A DNA stretch of 55,130 bases from Paludibacteraceae bacterium (GCA_017632345.1 JAGBRL010000083.1:1-55130); one strand, 5' to 3'. Shown: positions 8,579-17,937, counted from the first letter of the stretch. Notes: generated from the letters alone by a model not told the origin. Translations and numbers: made by a program.

Positions 8579-8633
8579 ATCGAAACAGTACAGGACACAA
8601 AGAAGATGTCCTTTTTGAGAGATCGAAACAGTA
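8579..8633 (+). promoter_or_regulatory. Leader with direct repeat and hairpin
   Basis: The 12-mer ATCGAAACAGTA occurs at 8579-8590 and 8622-8633. Between the copies lies a hairpin AGGACA (8592-8597)/TGTCCT (8607-8612) followed by TTTT. This sits 25-80 bases before the small secreted gene at 8657. It could be an operator pair or an attenuator; neither is proven. The rest of the gap 8354-8578 is AT-rich, with no gene seen. Confidence 0.4.
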
Positions 8634-8656
8634 TTTAGAAACTAAAATTGGTCGTT

Positions 8657-9085
8657 ATGAGAAAAATGTTACTTTTGTTTATTTATTTGTGTATCACAAA
8701 TTTTTGTATTGGAGGAACATTCAAAGTTTCCGACGATATAGTGTTTAACATTGCTGAAAACAAGAAAAATGTAACAATTGACGGCAATACATTTAATATA
8801 CTTAAATGGGACAATGTAAGATGGAACGCTGTCTTCAGTTCTAACGGAGTTTATAAGTACCACGAAGTTAGATACCTTCTCAAAGGAGTTAATGGAAAGC
8901 TGAAGATGCTTGTAATGCATAAGGTTGACAACAAGTTTACCAACAAGTTCACAGTTGACTATCAAGATAACAGAAAATACGTCGGATGGTTTGACTTGGA
9001 CGATGCAGATACAGCCGACACTACGGAGCAATCAAAACCCGAAGCCCAGCTGGAGGTTGGCGAAGAGGAGATTGCTGCTAAATAA
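8657..9085 (+). CDS. Small secreted hypothetical protein
   Basis: This 142-residue protein has an N-terminal signal peptide (MRKMLLLFIYLCITNFCIGG). The mature part is short and beta-rich (FKVSDDIVFNIAENKKNVTI), with an acidic tail ending in EVGEEEIAAK. No family is recognised. The ATG at 8657 is preferred over the TTG at 8648. It stands alone, with its own terminator at 9113-9144, in an AT-rich accessory stretch. Confidence 0.65.
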   Translation: MRKMLLLFIYLCITNFCIGGTFKVSDDIVFNIAENKKNVTIDGNTFNILKWDNVRWNAVFSSNGVYKYHEVRYLLKGVNGKLKMLVMHKVDNKFTNKFTVDYQDNRKYVGWFDLDDADTADTTEQSKPEAQLEVGEEEIAAK

Positions 9086-9112
9086 ATTAAAAATTTAAAA
9101 TTCACACATTAG

Positions 9113-9144
9113 AGAGCCGCACAACAAGTGCGGCTCTTGTTTTT
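9113..9144 (+). terminator. Rho-independent terminator
   Basis: A perfect 10-bp stem AGAGCCGCAC/GTGCGGCTCT with loop AACAA is followed by TGTTTTT, 28 bases after the stop of the 8657 gene. Confidence 0.9.
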
Positions 9145-9161
9145 GGAGAGTACCAAACGCA

Positions 9162-9197
9162 AAGAGCACGGGATTCAGGACTGAATCCCGTGCTCTT
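9162..9197. repeat. 17-bp perfect inverted repeat
   Basis: AAGAGCACGGGATTCAG (9162-9178), two bases, then its exact complement (9181-9197). No T-run follows on either strand, so it is not a classical terminator. Near-direct repeats TGGAGAGT(A/G)CC lie outside it at about 9144-9153 and 9212-9221. It touches the stop codon of the minus-strand fragment at 9197-9370. Confidence 0.75.
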
Positions 9198-9370
9198 CAT
9201 TTACACAAAATTATGGAGAGTGCCTTGGAAAAAGAGAGACCGCCTCCCACTTTCACTCCTTTCTTAAAACTGAACTCATCCAAATTCTGCCGCGTCGTGA
9301 TGATGGCTCCTTGCACCACAAATACGGATACAACTAAATTGAATAATAGTATGACCGATTTTAATTTCAT
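9197..9370 (-). pseudogene. N-terminal remnant of a secreted, probably outer-membrane, protein
   Basis: This short minus-strand frame of 57 codons begins with a convincing signal peptide (MKLKSVILLFNLVVSVFVVQG) followed by FKKGVKVGGGLSFSKAL. That stretch resembles the start of large Bacteroidetes beta-barrel or surface proteins (KKGVKVSGGLSF-like), but the frame stops at once at the 17-bp palindrome. It is probably a truncated gene rather than a complete small protein. The similarity is recalled from family patterns, not searched. Confidence 0.45.
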
Positions 9371-9406
9371 TATTGTTTGTATGTGTATTGTATTACATTA
9401 AAATTT

Positions 9407-10006
9407 TTAATCAAAGAAGCCATAATCTTCACGCCATTTTTCATACTCCTCCTGTGAAATTCGTTTCGGACCATCGATATATTTGTCTATCTCCTCTTTG
9501 GTTGGAGCATTTTTAAAACTATAATAATGAGGATATAAGTCTGATTCGTTAAAAACAACTAAAAAAGTATCCTTGGGATGAAATTTTTTAGAGTATGTTT
9601 TTTTTTCTTTTATTACCTTTCCATCCACATCTTTAAACCAATAATAATAATAAGTACTAGACTTCGCGTTTCTTGCTATTATTTTCGATGAAACAAAGGC
9701 GACTGTCACACAGGGCTTATCACATCTCTTTCGTTCTATCCAGTAAATTAATAACTGAGATTCAAGACAAACAAATAAATATATAATCCACAATAGATTA
9801 ACTCTATCCAAACAAATAAGGATCAAAACAAAAACACAGGAAATACAAAAACACAGAAAGTAAACAAGAGAAGCTATATATGCCCCAGACAAAAAAGTCA
9901 GTGAATCATATAACTCAAAATAAAAACAAATAGGGTTAATGAAAAAATTAACAATGGCTAATATTTTCAGAAGTTTAATTAATATTTTTTCTAATACTTT
10001 TCTCAT
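9407..10006 (-). CDS. Hypothetical membrane protein
   Basis: This 199-residue protein has three or four hydrophobic segments in residues 8-92 (for example LVYFLCFCISCVFVLILICL) and a soluble C-terminal domain of about 100 residues with SSTYYYYWFKDVDGKVIKEK. It ends in a charged tail. The family is not recognised. The base composition is very AT-rich compared with the housekeeping neighbours. Its start overlaps the stop of a short upstream reading frame (ATGA at 10003-10006), the arrangement of coupled genes such as effector-immunity pairs. That role is only a possibility. Confidence 0.6.
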   Translation of the reverse strand: MRKVLEKILIKLLKILAIVNFFINPICFYFELYDSLTFLSGAYIASLVYFLCFCISCVFVLILICLDRVNLLWIIYLFVCLESQLLIYWIERKRCDKPCVTVAFVSSKIIARNAKSSTYYYYWFKDVDGKVIKEKKTYSKKFHPKDTFLVVFNESDLYPHYYSFKNAPTKEEIDKYIDGPKRISQEEYEKWREDYGFFD

Positions 10007-10129
10007 TGCTCCTCAAATTCTTTAATTTCACCTAATATATATTCAGCAATCTTATTTTCAATTTTATCAACACCATCTTTTAAGAAATCAGTAAATTCTT
10101 CTTGAATCTATAGAATATTCATCAACCAT
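10003..10129 (-). pseudogene. Frameshifted small ORF coupled to the membrane protein
   Basis: On the minus strand, after AAAGGTGA, an ATG (10127-10129) opens MVDEYSIDSR and then stops. From about 10107 the neighbouring frame continues EEFTDFLKDGVDKIENKIAE and runs on to EFEEQ, ending in TGA that overlaps the next gene's ATG. The span is 127 bases, one base off a multiple of three, so a single-base indel would give a 42-residue acidic helical protein. It may be a real small gene with an error, or the remnant of a larger gene. Confidence 0.4.
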
Positions 10130-10429
10130 TCACCTTTGAAATTTTGACAATTTTTCAAACGTAAAGATACAAAAAGGATTCAAATAAATGATGAATTGTT
10201 AAGTAATTTATTCGTCAGGCTAGAAAACCCACGTTTGGAAATGGTTGATATGAATACTGTTTCTTTCAATATTGCCTACATTCCTTATCGTAACCCTATT
10301 ATTTTTCGACTTCCCGACCGACAATAGAAACATTGCTATAGAAATTTGCTTCTTGGGAAAATAAAAACAACGGTAACTTTATGGTATCAATTCATGCAGA
10401 TTGGTGCAAGTGCGGAAAAGTCGGGACAC

Positions 10430-10462
10430 AAAAAAAGCCCGGCATCCATACTGATGTCGGGC
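10430..10462 (-). terminator. Rho-independent terminator of nrdJ
   Basis: On the minus strand a 9-bp stem (10454-10462 with 10437-10445, one G-T pair) and an 8-base loop are followed by seven T. It lies 28 bases after the nrdJ stop. The gap 10130-10429 is otherwise without a convincing gene. Confidence 0.85.
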
Positions 10463-10490
10463 GGTAAGATATTGCGATGACAAAATTTCA

Positions 10491-13022
10491 TCATCCGCAT
10501 TTAGATGTGCCGCAGTTCGTGCATATCAGGCAGCCTTCCTGATACTTCAAGGTTTTTTGTCCGCAATTAGGGCACACAGCACCTTTTGCCTCAGTTCCGT
10601 CCGGCACATACTTCTTCAACGCGCGCTCAACGCCGTTTTTCCAGTTATTGATAGAGCCGCTGCCCAACTGCAAACCGCTCACAAGCTTTATAACCTGATC
10701 TATCGGCATTCCGTAACGGAGCACTCCGGAAATCAGTTTCGCATAATTCCAGTATTCAGGGTCAAACTTGTAAGAAAGCCCCTCAATCGTAGTCTTGTAA
10801 CCTCTGCGGTTAGAGTACTGGAAGTCATATCTGCTACGGCCAAGTACCTCGTCAACATTCCGTATAATCTTCCCGTTCTGCACAGACTTAGGGATCAGCA
10901 GACCATCCTCATCATCAGCCAAGCCAGTGAATATCTCGTAAGGCTTTCCGTTCAGAAGTCCCACAAACGCGATCCACTTCTCCTTATTGTTCTGGAAACG
11001 CACCACATCCGCCTCAAGTTCCTTCGGACGAGGCTGGTCAAAAGCCGGAACAGCAGGTTCTGCCTTTTCCTCCTTCTTAGCAGAGAGCAGCACGCCGGCG
11101 CGAGAGCCTTCTCTATAGACAGTGATGCCCTTGCATCCGCAACGCCAAGCCTCTTCATACAGAGTGCCTATAAGCTCTTCGTCCACATCCTCCGGCACAT
11201 TTATCGTGACGCTGATAGAGTGGTCCACCCACTTCTGAATCCTGCCCTGCATACGCACCTTTTCCAGCCAGTCAACATCATGCGTTGTAGCTTTGTAGTA
11301 CGGAGACTTCGCAACTATTTCGTCAATCTCCTCCTGCGTATATTTTTTATTTGGGTCATATCCGTTAAGTTCCATCCATGTGACGAACTTATGGTGGAAA
11401 ACGACATATTCTTCAAAAGAATCGCCCATTTCATCGACAAAATCGACCTGCACGTCCTCATCGTTAGGGTTCACCTTTCTGCGTCGTCTATACACCGGCA
11501 AGAATACCGGCTCGATGCCCGATGTAGTCTGGGTCATCAAGCTTGTAGTTCCGGTAGGCGCAATAGTGAGACACGCAATATTTCTACGCCCGAACTCCTG
11601 CATTTCCGCATAAAGCGAAGGGTCAGCCTCCATCAATCTGTTAACAAACGGATTGTTCCGTTCCCTCTTCGCATCATATATTTCAAAAGCGCCGCGTTCC
11701 TTTGCCATTTCCACAGACGAGCGGTAAGCCTCCACAGCCAGCGTCTTATGCACACGTTCGGAGAAGTTTATCGCGTCGGCCGTTCCGTAAGTGAGCCCCA
11801 AGGCCGCGAGCATATCGCCCTCCGCCGTAGTGCCAACACCAGTACGTCTTCCCTGCGCCGACTTCTTCTTTATCTTAAGCCACAGATTGCGCTCAGTCTG
11901 CTTCACCTCGTCAGACTCAGGGTCAGCCTCAACCTTCTTCAGAATCTTGTCAATCATTTCAAGTTCAAGGTCGATTATATCGTCCATAATTCTCTGAGCC
12001 ACACGTACATGCTGACGGAAAAGAGCAAAGTCAAACATTGCCTCAGGAGTGAACGGATTCTTCACGTAAGAGTACAAATTTATAGCCAACAGACGACAAC
12101 TGTCATAAGGGCACAAAGGAATCTCGCCACAAGGATTTGTGGAAACAGTCCGGAAGTTCAAATCTGCATAACAATCCGGCACAGACTCTCTGATGATAGT
12201 ATCCCAGAAAAGCACGCCCGGCTCTGCTGACTTCCATGCATTATGCACAATCTTCTTCCACAACGCCGACGCGTCAATCTTCTTAATCACATCAGGGTTA
12301 TCAGAATTTATAGGGAACTGCTGCACATACTCGGTCTTGTTCAGAGCCGCGTTCATAAACTCATCGTCAATCTTCACAGAAACATTCGCTCCGGTAACCT
12401 TTCCTTCGGTCATCTTTGCGTCGATAAAAGATTCAGAGTCCGGATGCTTAATAGAGACGCTCAACATCAAAGCGCCGCGACGACCGTCCTGCGCCACCTC
12501 GCGCGTGGAGTTGGAGTATCGCTCCATAAAAGGCACAAGCCCAGTTGACGTAAGCGCCGAGTTTTTCACCGGAGAGCCTTTCGGACGTATATGCGAGAGG
12601 TCATGTCCCACCCCGCCGCGTCGCTTCATCAGCTGCACCTGCTCCTCGTCAACCTTGATAATAGCTCCGTAAGAGTCAGCGCTGCCCTCCATGCCTATCA
12701 CAAAACAATTGGAAAGCGAAGCCACCTGATACTTGTTTCCGATGCCTGACATCGGGCTGCCTTGCGGCACAATATAACGGAAGTTCTTCAGAAGATCAAA
12801 AATTTCCTGTGAAGAGAGCGGATTAGGATACTTGCTCTCCACTCGAGCGATTTCGTCAGCCAAACGCCAATGCATATCATCCGGCGTCCTTTCGTATATA
12901 TTGCCGAAGGAGTCCTTCATCGCATACTTGTTGACCCAGACACGGGCAGCAAGTTCGTCGCCTTTAAAGTACTCAAGTGTCGCATTAAACGCCTCCTCGT
13001 TAGTATAAACTTTATCTCCCAT
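10491..13022 (-). CDS. nrdJ: Adenosylcobalamin-dependent (class II) ribonucleotide reductase
   Basis: This 843-residue protein reduces ribonucleotides to deoxyribonucleotides using coenzyme B12, independently of oxygen. The barrel motifs are intact: SLSNCFVIG with the first redox Cys (Cys106), RRGGVGHDLSHIRPKGS, NPCGEIPL (residues 296-303) on the finger loop, and IAPTGTTSLMTQTTSGIEP. The C-terminal 27 residues form a Cys-rich zinc-ribbon-like tail (CPNC, CLICTNC, KCG) that carries the re-reducing cysteines typical of the long NrdJ form. The start is the ATG at 13020-13022. It is monocistronic, and divergent from dnaB across a 587-base AT-rich gap. No cobalamin riboswitch core is seen upstream. 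Confidence 0.96.
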   Translation of the reverse strand: MGDKVYTNEEAFNATLEYFKGDELAARVWVNKYAMKDSFGNIYERTPDDMHWRLADEIARVESKYPNPLSSQEIFDLLKNFRYIVPQGSPMSGIGNKYQVASLSNCFVIGMEGSADSYGAIIKVDEEQVQLMKRRGGVGHDLSHIRPKGSPVKNSALTSTGLVPFMERYSNSTREVAQDGRRGALMLSVSIKHPDSESFIDAKMTEGKVTGANVSVKIDDEFMNAALNKTEYVQQFPINSDNPDVIKKIDASALWKKIVHNAWKSAEPGVLFWDTIIRESVPDCYADLNFRTVSTNPCGEIPLCPYDSCRLLAINLYSYVKNPFTPEAMFDFALFRQHVRVAQRIMDDIIDLELEMIDKILKKVEADPESDEVKQTERNLWLKIKKKSAQGRRTGVGTTAEGDMLAALGLTYGTADAINFSERVHKTLAVEAYRSSVEMAKERGAFEIYDAKRERNNPFVNRLMEADPSLYAEMQEFGRRNIACLTIAPTGTTSLMTQTTSGIEPVFLPVYRRRRKVNPNDEDVQVDFVDEMGDSFEEYVVFHHKFVTWMELNGYDPNKKYTQEEIDEIVAKSPYYKATTHDVDWLEKVRMQGRIQKWVDHSISVTINVPEDVDEELIGTLYEEAWRCGCKGITVYREGSRAGVLLSAKKEEKAEPAVPAFDQPRPKELEADVVRFQNNKEKWIAFVGLLNGKPYEIFTGLADDEDGLLIPKSVQNGKIIRNVDEVLGRSRYDFQYSNRRGYKTTIEGLSYKFDPEYWNYAKLISGVLRYGMPIDQVIKLVSGLQLGSGSINNWKNGVERALKKYVPDGTEAKGAVCPNCGQKTLKYQEGCLICTNCGTSKCG

Positions 13023-13609
13023 CTTTAAATCTGTTTTGTTCTTTATAGACTGTAAATTTGTTTATTATTCTTGCTTACCATCAACGCACATTTCAATCAG
13101 CCAAAACTCAAAAAAAATATTTTCCTCTTGAAGAAAACCTGAAAAATTTCCCAATAAAAATTTCAACCCTTTACAAATCAACCACTTAAATAATTTTATT
13201 TTACCAAAAGTTTTCTCAAAAAGAAAATCACCATACTTTTTTCAAATATCAAAGTCGCCCATTTTGAAAAACTTACCAAAGCTCAGCAGCGAATCCGAAA
13301 TTTCTTTTAGGCGGCACAAAAATATAGAATTGCCTCTCTTATTCCAAACCAAAAAGGCAAAAAGTTATCAACAACAACCGCTCTCGGATTTTCTATTTTC
13401 GTTAACTTAATGATAAAAAAGAAGATAGACCTTTTTCTTTTGTTGAAAAAAATTTCCGCAAAAAAAGTTCCTGTTTTTTTTGCAAAATTCAAACACTCTC
13501 CGCATATAAAAATTTATAAGATAATCCTATTTTTTTTATAAAAAAACAGAACCGAACCGAAATTTTAAATAACTAAATTTGCGAGGTTATCTAAAAAGCA
13601 AAATTTACA
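13023..13609. promoter_or_regulatory. Divergent AT-rich intergenic region nrdJ/dnaB
   Basis: This stretch of 587 bases has no convincing gene, many A and T runs, and a -7-like TAAATTTG (13574-13581) 29 bases before dnaB. One GTTATCAACAAC (about 13363) resembles a DnaA box, but it is single, so an origin is not supported. No B12 riboswitch core or NrdR box pair was recognised. Confidence 0.4.
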
Positions 13610-15175
13610 ATGGCAGCAACAAAAACGAATTACCGCAACACGAAAAGCAGCGCCGCAACCCCTCAGGTCAACGACTACGGGAAAGTGCCGCCTCAGGCTA
13701 TTGAGCTGGAAGAGGCAGTGCTGGGCGCGCTGATGCTAGAAAAGGACGCTTACAGCATTGTGTGCGACTATCTAAAGCCGGACGTGTTTTACAAAGACAG
13801 TCACAGAATTATATACACCGCCATCCAGGCTCTTGCTTCCAAGCAGTTCCCTGTCGATATGATAACCGTTACGGAACAGCTGAAACAGCAGGGCGAGCTG
13901 GACGAGATTGGCGGGGCGTACTACATAGCGCAGCTTACCGGAAAGGTTACATCTTCCGCTCACATTGACTATCACGCAAGGATTCTTGCTCAGAAATATC
14001 TTGCGCGCGAGCTGATCAGATTCTCCACAAACATCCAAAACAAAGCCTTTGACGACAAGATTGACGTCGGCGACCTCATGCAAGAGGCAGAAGGCTCTCT
14101 GTTCGAGATTTCGCAAAGAAACGTGAAGAAGGACTACACGCAGATTAACCCGGTCATAAACGACGCGCTCAGACAGATTGAGATTGCGGCAAACCGTCCG
14201 GACGGACTTAGCGGCGTGACAAGCGGTTTTGAGATGCTCGACAAGATTACCTCAGGCTGGCAGAAGTCCGACCTCATCATCATTGCGGCACGTCCGGCAA
14301 TGGGTAAAACGGCGTTCGTGCTTTCCATGGCCAAGAACATGGCAGAAGCAGATGCGCCGGTGGCCCTGTTCTCGCTAGAAATGTCCAACGTGCAGCTGGT
14401 TAACCGTCTGCTCGTGAATGTGTGCGAGATTCCGGGAGAAAAGATAAAGAAAGGCAATCTGACGCAGGACGAGTGGGAGCAGCTGCACGTCAAGGTGAAA
14501 AACCTTTTCGACAGGCCAATATATGTTGACGACACAGCAAGTTTGTCCATTTTCGAGCTAAACACCAAAGCAAGACGTTTGGTGAAGGAGCATGGCGTGA
14601 AATGCATCATCATAGACTACTTGCAACTAATGAACGCAAGCGGAATGAACTTCGGCAGCCGTGAGCAGGAGGTCAGCATGATTTCAAGGTCTCTGAAACA
14701 ACTTGCCAAGGAACTTGACATACCAATCATCGCGCTTTCTCAGCTAAACCGTGGCGTTGAAGGCAGAACAGGCATAGAGGGAAAACGTCCGCAACTATCA
14801 GACTTGCGAGAATCGGGAGCCATAGAGCAGGACGCCGACATGGTGCTGTTCATTCACCGCCCTGAATACTATAAAATTACGGAAGACGCAAACGGGAACT
14901 CGCTTATAGGCAAAGCGGAGATTATCATTGCCAAGCACAGAAACGGGGCTGTTGGCGACGTGCGTCTGCGTTTCCGTGGCGAACTTGCACGCTTCGAGAA
15001 CGACAACGGCGACAGCGACGGATTCGGAGGAGGCTTCAACCCGTCCGACCCAAGCGGAGGCTACATGACTTTCAACTCCAAGATGAACGACAGGCAAAGC
15101 CTTGAGAGCGACTTTGAAAGCCAAAGCAGCAAGCCGCAAGGTTTGCCTCCGGTAAACGACGAGGTTCCGTTCTAA
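13610..15175 (+). CDS. dnaB: Replicative DNA helicase DnaB
   Basis: This 521-residue ring helicase unwinds DNA at the replication fork. The N-terminal domain (PPQAIELEEAVLGALMLEKD, residues 27-130) contacts primase. The RecA-like motor has Walker A RPAMGKTAF (about 228-236), the VALFSLEMSNVQLVNRLL segment, Walker B CIIIDYLQLM (about 335), and SQLNRGVEGR and LRESGAIEQDAD downstream. No intein is present. The C-terminal tail is Gly/Ser-rich and ends in NDEVPF, like an SSB-type acidic tail. It starts at ATG 13610 after a -7 box and ends before a bidirectional terminator. Confidence 0.97.
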   Translation: MAATKTNYRNTKSSAATPQVNDYGKVPPQAIELEEAVLGALMLEKDAYSIVCDYLKPDVFYKDSHRIIYTAIQALASKQFPVDMITVTEQLKQQGELDEIGGAYYIAQLTGKVTSSAHIDYHARILAQKYLARELIRFSTNIQNKAFDDKIDVGDLMQEAEGSLFEISQRNVKKDYTQINPVINDALRQIEIAANRPDGLSGVTSGFEMLDKITSGWQKSDLIIIAARPAMGKTAFVLSMAKNMAEADAPVALFSLEMSNVQLVNRLLVNVCEIPGEKIKKGNLTQDEWEQLHVKVKNLFDRPIYVDDTASLSIFELNTKARRLVKEHGVKCIIIDYLQLMNASGMNFGSREQEVSMISRSLKQLAKELDIPIIALSQLNRGVEGRTGIEGKRPQLSDLRESGAIEQDADMVLFIHRPEYYKITEDANGNSLIGKAEIIIAKHRNGAVGDVRLRFRGELARFENDNGDSDGFGGGFNPSDPSGGYMTFNSKMNDRQSLESDFESQSSKPQGLPPVNDEVPF

Positions 15176-15194
15176 CACACGACTTCATAACACA

Positions 15195-15228
15195 AAAAAG
15201 ACCGTGCACTGATGAGCACGGTCTTTTT
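15195..15228. terminator. Bidirectional terminator between dnaB and topA
   Basis: AAAAAGACCGTGC (15195-15207), an 8-base loop, and the exact complement GCACGGTCTTTTT (15216-15228). The A-run and T-run make it usable by both convergent genes. Confidence 0.9.
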
Positions 15229-15294
15229 CATATAAACAATATCTGAATCTCACAACTTGCAGAACAACCAGTAAGCCCAGCCTCAACAAAAGCA

Positions 15295-17718
15295 TCACGC
15301 TTCCGCCTTAGCCGCGCTTTTCTTTGCAGTTGTCTTCTTAGCCGCAGTTTTCTTCGCAGCCGCAGGCTTCTTTGCAGATGATGCAGTTGACGCGCTCTTT
15401 GCAGCCGCCTTCTTCTTAGGCTTTTTCTCGCCCTGCTCCTTGATAAGCGCCTTGCAGTCGTCCGCAGTCAGTTCCTTAGGATCCTTATCCTTCGGAATCT
15501 TATAATTAGCCCCTTCAAATGCGATGTAAGGTCCGAAACGGCCGTTGCAAATCTCTATACCATCCTCTTCGAACGACTTTATCAATCTGTTAGCCTCCTG
15601 CTCGCGCTTTGCCATGATAAGTTCCACCGCACGCTCAGCAGAGACCGTCATCGGGTCGTCCTCCTTTTTCAGAGACACAAACTTGCCGTCATGCCTAACG
15701 TACGCACCGAAACGGCCAAGCCCCACAGTCATCGGCTTACCTTCAAAATCACCAATCTCACGCGGCAATTTAAACAGTTCCATCACCTCTTCAAACGTAA
15801 CCGTTTCCAGATGCTGGTCTTTCTTTAGAGAGGCGAACTTAGGCTTCTCCTCATCTTCTGCGGAGCCAATCTGGGCGACAGGCCCGAAGCGGCCAATCTT
15901 CACATAGACAGGCTTTCCGCTAACCGGGTCAGTTCCGACAAGGCGCTCTCCCACTTTCCTTTCCGAATTTTGGATAGCCTCCTCCACCGTAGGGTGGAAC
16001 TCCTTGTAGAACACGTCGAGCATTTCCGTCCATGTCTCATTTCCCTCCGCCACATCGTCAAACTCCTTCTCCACCTTAGCCGTGAAGTTATAATCCAAGA
16101 TATTAGGGAAATATTCAATAAGGAAGTCATTCACCACCATGCCAATATCAGTAGGGAACAGTTTAGCGCGTTCCGCTCCGGTAGTCTCGACCTTGATTTC
16201 GTCCTTTATTTCATTACCCACTAAAGTCAGCAGATTATACTCGCGCTCAACACCTTCGCGCTCACCCTTTTCCACATAACCTCTGTTCAGGATAGTTGTG
16301 ATTGTAGGCGCATAAGTAGAAGGACGTCCGATGCCAAGCTCCTCCAGTTTGCGCACGAGGCTAGCTTCCGTATATCTTGCAGGCCTTTGCGAGAAACGCT
16401 CCATAGCCACCACGTTCTGCAGGTCGTCGAGACACTGACCCACCGTAAGCGGAGGCAACAGCGATTCATCTTCCTGCTCCGTATCATCATCCGAAGACTC
16501 CATATAAACCTTGAGGAAACCGTCAAATTTCAGCACTTCGCCCTCTGCAACAAACTTAAGTTGCTCGCCAGATATCGCTATCGATATCACGGTCCTTTCA
16601 AGTTCAGCGTCGGCCATCTGCGAAGCTATGGTACGTTTCCAAATCAATTCATAAAGTCTCTTCTCCTGAGCCGTTCCGTCGATATGATGCTGATTCATGT
16701 ATGTCGGGCGTATTGCCTCATGCGCTTCCTGAGCGCCCTTCGCCTTCGTATGGTAATGACGCGTGTGCAGATAGCGTTCGCCCGCCATGTCTAAAATCTC
16801 CTGACGTGACGTGTTAATAGCCAGATCAGACAAGTTCACTGAGTCCGTTCTCATGTAAGTGATTTTACCAGACTCGTACAGTTTCTGCGCTATCATCATT
16901 GTCTGCGACACGGAATAGCCCAGCTTACGCGCCGCCTCCTGCTGCAACGTGGAGGTTGTGAACGGAGGAGCCGGAGACTTCTTTATCGGCTTTTTAGCTA
17001 TATCGTCAACAGTGAAAGTAGCGTTCTTGCACTTTTCAAGGAACTCCAAGGCCTGCTCTTTGGTCTTTAGTCTTGTTGGCAATTCAGCCTTCAGGTCAAC
17101 AACCTTGCCGTTATTGTCACAAACCTTAAACACAGCCTGCACCCTATAAGAAGGCTCAGCCACGAACTTCTGAATCTCACGTTCACGGTCAACCACCAGC
17201 CTCACAGCCACAGACTGCACACGTCCGGCCGACAAAGAAGGCTTGACCTTTTTCCACAATATAGGAGAGAGTTCAAAACCCACTATACGGTCCAGCACAC
17301 GGCGAGCCTGCTGCGCGCAGACAAGATTGTCGTCTATATCGCGAGGGTTTTCGATAGCCCTCAAAATAGCCTCTTTCGTAATTTCATGAAAAACGATGCG
17401 TCTTGTGCTCTCTTTCTTCAGCCCAAGCACTTCGTAAAGATGCCACGAGATAGCCTCTCCCTCACGGTCCTCATCGGATGCGAGCCACACTATCTCGGCC
17501 GCCTTCGCGCTCTTCTTGAGTTCGCTGACAAGCTTTGCCTTGTCTGCCGGAATCTCATAGTCTGGCGCAAAGTTATTCTCAATATCAATTCCTAAGCCTT
17601 TTTTCTTCAAGTCTCTGATATGACCGAAACTGGACATCACAGAGTAATCTGCCCCTAAAAACTTCTCTATTGTTTTAGCCTTGGCAGGAGACTCAACTAT
17701 TACTAAATTTTTTTGCAT
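15295..17718 (-). CDS. topA: DNA topoisomerase I
   Basis: This 807-residue type IA topoisomerase relaxes negative supercoils. The Toprim domain holds VESPAKAKTIEKF (Glu9) and the acidic triad in LASDEDREGEAI (residues 79-90). The catalytic Tyr288 lies in GKITYMRTDSV. SLSAGRVQSVAVRL and RPSTYAPTITTIL follow, as in the family. The C-terminus has several topoisomerase repeat modules (IGRFGPVAQIG, LGRFGAYVRH, NGRFGPYIAF) instead of four-Cys zinc fingers. The last 45 residues are a Lys/Ala tail (KKPAAAKKTAAKKTTAKK), histone H1-like, likely to add non-specific DNA binding. It is monocistronic. Confidence 0.97.
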   Translation of the reverse strand: MQKNLVIVESPAKAKTIEKFLGADYSVMSSFGHIRDLKKKGLGIDIENNFAPDYEIPADKAKLVSELKKSAKAAEIVWLASDEDREGEAISWHLYEVLGLKKESTRRIVFHEITKEAILRAIENPRDIDDNLVCAQQARRVLDRIVGFELSPILWKKVKPSLSAGRVQSVAVRLVVDREREIQKFVAEPSYRVQAVFKVCDNNGKVVDLKAELPTRLKTKEQALEFLEKCKNATFTVDDIAKKPIKKSPAPPFTTSTLQQEAARKLGYSVSQTMMIAQKLYESGKITYMRTDSVNLSDLAINTSRQEILDMAGERYLHTRHYHTKAKGAQEAHEAIRPTYMNQHHIDGTAQEKRLYELIWKRTIASQMADAELERTVISIAISGEQLKFVAEGEVLKFDGFLKVYMESSDDDTEQEDESLLPPLTVGQCLDDLQNVVAMERFSQRPARYTEASLVRKLEELGIGRPSTYAPTITTILNRGYVEKGEREGVEREYNLLTLVGNEIKDEIKVETTGAERAKLFPTDIGMVVNDFLIEYFPNILDYNFTAKVEKEFDDVAEGNETWTEMLDVFYKEFHPTVEEAIQNSERKVGERLVGTDPVSGKPVYVKIGRFGPVAQIGSAEDEEKPKFASLKKDQHLETVTFEEVMELFKLPREIGDFEGKPMTVGLGRFGAYVRHDGKFVSLKKEDDPMTVSAERAVELIMAKREQEANRLIKSFEEDGIEICNGRFGPYIAFEGANYKIPKDKDPKELTADDCKALIKEQGEKKPKKKAAAKSASTASSAKKPAAAKKTAAKKTTAKKSAAKAEA

Positions 17719-17937
17719 ACGGTTCGTTTCGTATCAAAATTACACAAGAGAAAGGCGCTCACGCCTCTCATTTTACTGCGTTTTCAAACCTATATTCCAT
17801 TATATAAGAATCCAACACGTCCGCAAAGTAACAAAATATCATTGTTAAATTCCAAATTTTATTAGACATTTCACAAAATAAACCGCATTTTTAACAATAA
17901 ACGTGAAAATCTGCACCTTCTCTCAAAAAAAACTCAC

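Noticed and set aside
10150..10327. Open plus-strand stretch of about 59 codons ending TAG
   Set aside because: It has no start codon before its last third, no recognised family, and lies in AT-rich DNA where chance frames are common; it is kept only as a hint of decay.
10557..12230. 557-codon open frame on the plus strand
   Set aside because: It lies wholly antisense to nrdJ, whose protein is fully recognisable, and its translation is rich in Arg, His and Ser without any family pattern.
13023..13609. Replication origin or B12 riboswitch between nrdJ and dnaB
   Set aside because: Only one DnaA-like box is seen and no conserved cobalamin riboswitch core was found; AT-richness alone is not enough.
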